64,000 nucleotides of DNA from positions 248,001 through 312,000 of the forward strand of contig JAFKHH010000015.1 in NCBI GenBank assembly GCA_017306865.1, written 5' to 3'. The translations under genes and the position numbers were made by a program. Positions within the stretch are counted from its first letter, which is position 1; every line of letters starts with the position of its first letter. Of the stretch, positions 61,549-64,000 are shown piece after piece. The notes beneath the pieces are model-generated. The model had not been told where the DNA came from. It saw only the letters and a list, made by a program, of their open reading frames with translations, and made no database searches. The stretch comes from Filimonas sp. (GTDB taxonomy: Bacteria; Bacteroidota; Bacteroidia; Chitinophagales; Chitinophagaceae).

Positions 61549-61610
61549 GCTCGCAGAAAACACAGAAGGCGCGGAAATAGATTCTGCGGTTTTCCGTGTT
61601 TTCCGCGAGC
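61549..61610. repeat. Inverted CTCGCGGAAAACAC words
   Basis: GCTCGCAGAAAACACAGAA (61549-61567) and TTCCGTGTTTTCCGCGAGC (61592-61610) are complementary except at two sites. The same word ends each E1 element and occurs near 5503. Confidence 0.75.
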
Positions 61611-61669
61611 AATTATTAAAGGCTGGAGTTCGTCAAAGTCCTGGAATTAGTGACCCATTTAAAATTTAA

Positions 61670-63154
61670 CTACTGCTCCAGGATACTTTTCACATACCCG
61701 ATCCATTTAAAAGCCGGCGTTTCGTTGCTGATGAAATAGTCGGGCTGTATGCCCCGATCGTCCAGGATATATTGCGGAATGCGCTTGCTGCGCGAAAGGC
61801 CGTATCCTAATTCATAATCGTTGCAGGGCGATTTTACGGCGTACATATTGGCAATATCGAGCGCGCCGTATGTAATAACGCCAAAGAGCTTTACTTTTTT
61901 ACTTTGTTTTGCAGCCAGTAAAAACTGCTCGGCGGTACTGCCCACACCTCCGTCTATGATAATGCCCACTTGCCTCGGATATACTTTGGGGGCAATTGCC
62001 ACTTCCGACGGGGCCTTAACGGGTTCATTCAAATGAACGAACGTTCCTACATGCTGCTGTAAAGTGTCGTACGATTGCTTGAGGAACTGTTTTTGCTCGT
62101 CCGTAAACAGCGTTTTGTATTCGGGTTTGGTAATGAAGTCGAGCATTCGTTGATTGTTGAGCGGCGTGCTCAGGTAATCTACACCGGGTGTGGAAATGGG
62201 GTTCGTTTTCAAATAAGGTATAATGCCGTTGAATGCGTAATCGCCGCCACCACCATTGCCACGAATGTCGATAATAAGATTAGGTGTTTTGGCCAGTATG
62301 TCCTTGTTGGCGGTAAGAACACTGTCGATCGCTTTTTTCTGGCTCAGCTCAAAAGAAGGAATCCTGAAATAGAGCGTACTATCGCCGAGCTGCTTCATAT
62401 AAGGGCTGCGAGCATTTTGCATTTTCAAAAAATCCTGGACGTCTTCTTCTGTAGTAAGCGCCGGTACCAGCCGCTTTAGCCAAAGACTGGCTACCTGTGC
62501 ATAATTTTGCCCGATAGCCTGTACATCATCGTTTTCCACTTTGGTATGATCGCGCAGGTAAAGAATGCCTTTCCATTTTCCACCATCAGTCTTTATTTCC
62601 AATTTTACCTGGCCTGCTTCCCAATAGGGCGGCACATTGTTTAGTAAAATACCTTTATACCCATCTGAGGTCTTTTTAATCGCTATTTTATAGGGCAAAG
62701 ACTCCCAGATGCCTTCAAAATCAGGGGTGCTTTTGCTACCCAGGTATTGTTCAAATTCGGGAAGAGCGAGCTGTAGCCTGGGCCAGTCTTTAAACCGGCT
62801 TTTAATAGCAAGTGTATCCAATGGCTTGACGGGCGAGGCCGCGCCGGTTGCGGCTTTAGGCTCGAGTGACTGAATGTAAACATGCCCTTTGCGGAAAAAG
62901 CCGAGCCATTCCTGTAAAACGGGCAAACATGCTTCTTTGGTTTTTACGACATTGATTTTTTCCGCGATCGTTTTGTTATGGTAATCATACGCGGCCTGTC
63001 CTTTGATGGACAAGATGTAGGTAAAGCCCGCATCGTTTTCTTCGAACGTTTTTTTTAGCCACTGGAAGGTTGCATTGCAATTGCAGTCCTGGCCATAGCT
63101 AAAGCTGGTAACGAAAAAAAGCAGGCAAATATGCAGTGAAAGTTTTGTACGCAT
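61670..63154 (-). CDS. S41-family peptidase, exported
   Basis: A 494-residue protein with signal peptide MRTKLSLHICLLFFVTSFSYGQ. The tail-specific-protease-like core has LIIDIRGNGGGGDYAFNG and VGIIIDGGVGSTAEQFLLAA; the Ser near residue 406 (GGVGSTAEQ) is the expected nucleophile. No PDZ domain is evident. Its substrate is unknown. It resembles the short C-terminal-processing-peptidase-like proteins common in Bacteroidota. Transcribed alone. Confidence 0.85.
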   Translation of the reverse strand: MRTKLSLHICLLFFVTSFSYGQDCNCNATFQWLKKTFEENDAGFTYILSIKGQAAYDYHNKTIAEKINVVKTKEACLPVLQEWLGFFRKGHVYIQSLEPKAATGAASPVKPLDTLAIKSRFKDWPRLQLALPEFEQYLGSKSTPDFEGIWESLPYKIAIKKTSDGYKGILLNNVPPYWEAGQVKLEIKTDGGKWKGILYLRDHTKVENDDVQAIGQNYAQVASLWLKRLVPALTTEEDVQDFLKMQNARSPYMKQLGDSTLYFRIPSFELSQKKAIDSVLTANKDILAKTPNLIIDIRGNGGGGDYAFNGIIPYLKTNPISTPGVDYLSTPLNNQRMLDFITKPEYKTLFTDEQKQFLKQSYDTLQQHVGTFVHLNEPVKAPSEVAIAPKVYPRQVGIIIDGGVGSTAEQFLLAAKQSKKVKLFGVITYGALDIANMYAVKSPCNDYELGYGLSRSKRIPQYILDDRGIQPDYFISNETPAFKWIGYVKSILEQ

Positions 63155-63664
63155 AGTTGGGTTGTAGTTGAAGATTATCGTAGACTGATATTTATATGGC
63201 GGTACAACGAAAAACCGGTATTTATGTTACAGGGCGAATGGGGAAATTTTGAGATTTCGATTGTAGCAAAGGTTTTCGTTACGTTTTTATCAACCAATGC
63301 GGCAGGGCAGGGGCGGCCTGATGGGTTATACTATGCTTGTCCGTTTAACGGCTTAACCGATAATGGTATGCGGAGGGAAATTAAAAAAGGATAGGGGCGG
63401 CGAAGCAGTCTCTATCCTTTTTCTTGTATGGGTGTGGGTGGGTGTTTGTGAGATGGATAAGCTTTTTGGGAGTTCATTAATTTGTAATACCAGCTATAGC
63501 ATTTCATGGCATCACCTGTTGCGTCGCAATCCTTTCATCGGCATATTTTCATGGCAACAATGGACTGCGGTAACAATTTTTTCTAATTAACTCAAACAGG
63601 TTGTTATAAGCTTGAGAGGTTTTGATGGATATGTGCGATGTCATAGTATGGTTTGAAAAAGCTT
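63155..63664. other. Non-coding stretch with one terminator-like hairpin
   Basis: About 510 bases. AAAAAGGATAG (63384-63394) pairs with CTATCCTTTTT (63412-63422); it may terminate the minus-strand gene that enters from the right. A short open frame at 63363-63590 overlaps this hairpin and is not credible. Nothing else was seen. Confidence 0.5.
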
Positions 63665-64000
63665 TTATTTCGCTGGAAATTGAAATTGTTTTATATCAAT
63701 TTTAGGAGACACTAAAGGTGCTGAGAGATAAATTGATTTTTTAATCTCTTGAGTTCTCTTTGGCGAATTTGCGAATATCAAGTTTTTTGAAGAAGTATTT
63801 GAGGGTATATCTATCTCCATTTCAGGCGTTATAAATAATTTAGTTTTGGACGGCTTACCTCCAAGAAATGCTAAAAATTTATCCTTTTTATTATTGAATA
63901 TAGCCTTTACAACTATCTCATAGGGAGATAGATTTTTTGCATTTGTTCCATATCCATTTTCGGTATCAATAGCTATAGCCTGGCGAATATCATCAAGCTC
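63665..64000 (-). CDS. AT-rich hypothetical protein, 3' part (cut by right edge)
   Basis: Read on the minus strand, the frame is open from the window edge for 111 codons to TAA. It contains DDIRQAIAIDTENGYGTNAK, SPYEIVVKAIFNNKKDKFLA, KTKLFITPEMEIDIPSN and ends IDIKQFQFPAK. The start is outside. Codon use is visibly more AT-rich than the neighbours (many ATA, AAA, TTA), which suggests acquired DNA. No family recognised. Confidence 0.55.
   Translation of the reverse strand, partial: ELDDIRQAIAIDTENGYGTNAKNLSPYEIVVKAIFNNKKDKFLAFLGGKPSKTKLFITPEMEIDIPSNTSSKNLIFANSPKRTQEIKKSIYLSAPLVSPKIDIKQFQFPAK

Noticed and set aside
63363-63590. 75-codon open frame near the right edge
   Set aside because: It runs through a terminator-like hairpin and has no recognisable protein features.
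1-64000. tRNA, rRNA, integrase, insertion sequence or attachment sites
   Set aside because: None seen on reading both strands; the repeats are not linked to a transposase in this window.

Overview
The window looks like a chromosomal segment of a Bacteroidota species, most likely from the Chitinophagaceae or a close relative. The evidence is a SusC/SusD pair, many lipoproteins and signal peptides ending near AQ, a Tat-lipoprotein gluconate dehydrogenase small subunit, lineage-typical families (BT_3928-like, DUF1599, lmo0937-like, HTH-tailed PIF1 helicase), weak Shine-Dalgarno sequences, and the Bacteroidota -7 promoter element TAnnTTTG in front of several genes. No rRNA, tRNA, CRISPR array, integrase or transposase gene was found.

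Layout. 1-14.5 kb is a carbohydrate-degradation cluster: an SGNH esterase (cut by the left edge), a 928-residue MG2/plug-domain surface protein, an unassigned glycosidase-like protein, a GH29 alpha-L-fucosidase, a GH105-type unsaturated glycuronyl hydrolase, a beta-helix lyase-like protein, a six-hairpin glycosidase split by a one-base frameshift, and a jelly-roll lipoprotein. It has no SusC/SusD of its own within the window. 14.7-29.4 kb holds a PIF1-like helicase, an MFS/KirBac pair, a pair of exported unknowns with overlapping genes, ispH, a membrane glycosyltransferase-like protein and a GMC oxidoreductase with its small subunit. 29.5-42.6 kb carries ogt, csaA, an OsmC protein, a Dps protein, a SirB1-like protein, a DnaJ membrane protein, an ABC-F ATPase, a subtilisin-like protease, a TetR/Tet(X)-like monooxygenase operon and a lipoprotein acetolactate decarboxylase. 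42.8-58.9 kb has topA, a UbiD-family gene, an orphan SusC/SusD pair, ndk, a DHH phosphoesterase, an FKBP lipoprotein, folP, DUF1599 and a BT_3928-like gene. 58.9-63.2 kb has DUF4256, an ArsR-led four-gene stress/membrane operon and an S41 peptidase. The last 336 bases hold the 3' end of an AT-rich gene on the minus strand.

The most unusual property is between the genes. Intergenic DNA is built from a small vocabulary of dispersed words. They start within a few bases of stop codons and often reappear inverted before the next gene, so whole junctions can fold as hairpins. One composite of about 200 bp occurs three times, each directly after a stop codon and in the same orientation as that gene. 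Another, of about 270 bp, is tandemly duplicated, and a diverged copy keeps one hairpin with a completely different stem sequence. In ispH, folP and ogt the repeat itself supplies or touches the stop codon. No CDS in the window explains these elements. All of this was read by eye; identities and extents are approximate.
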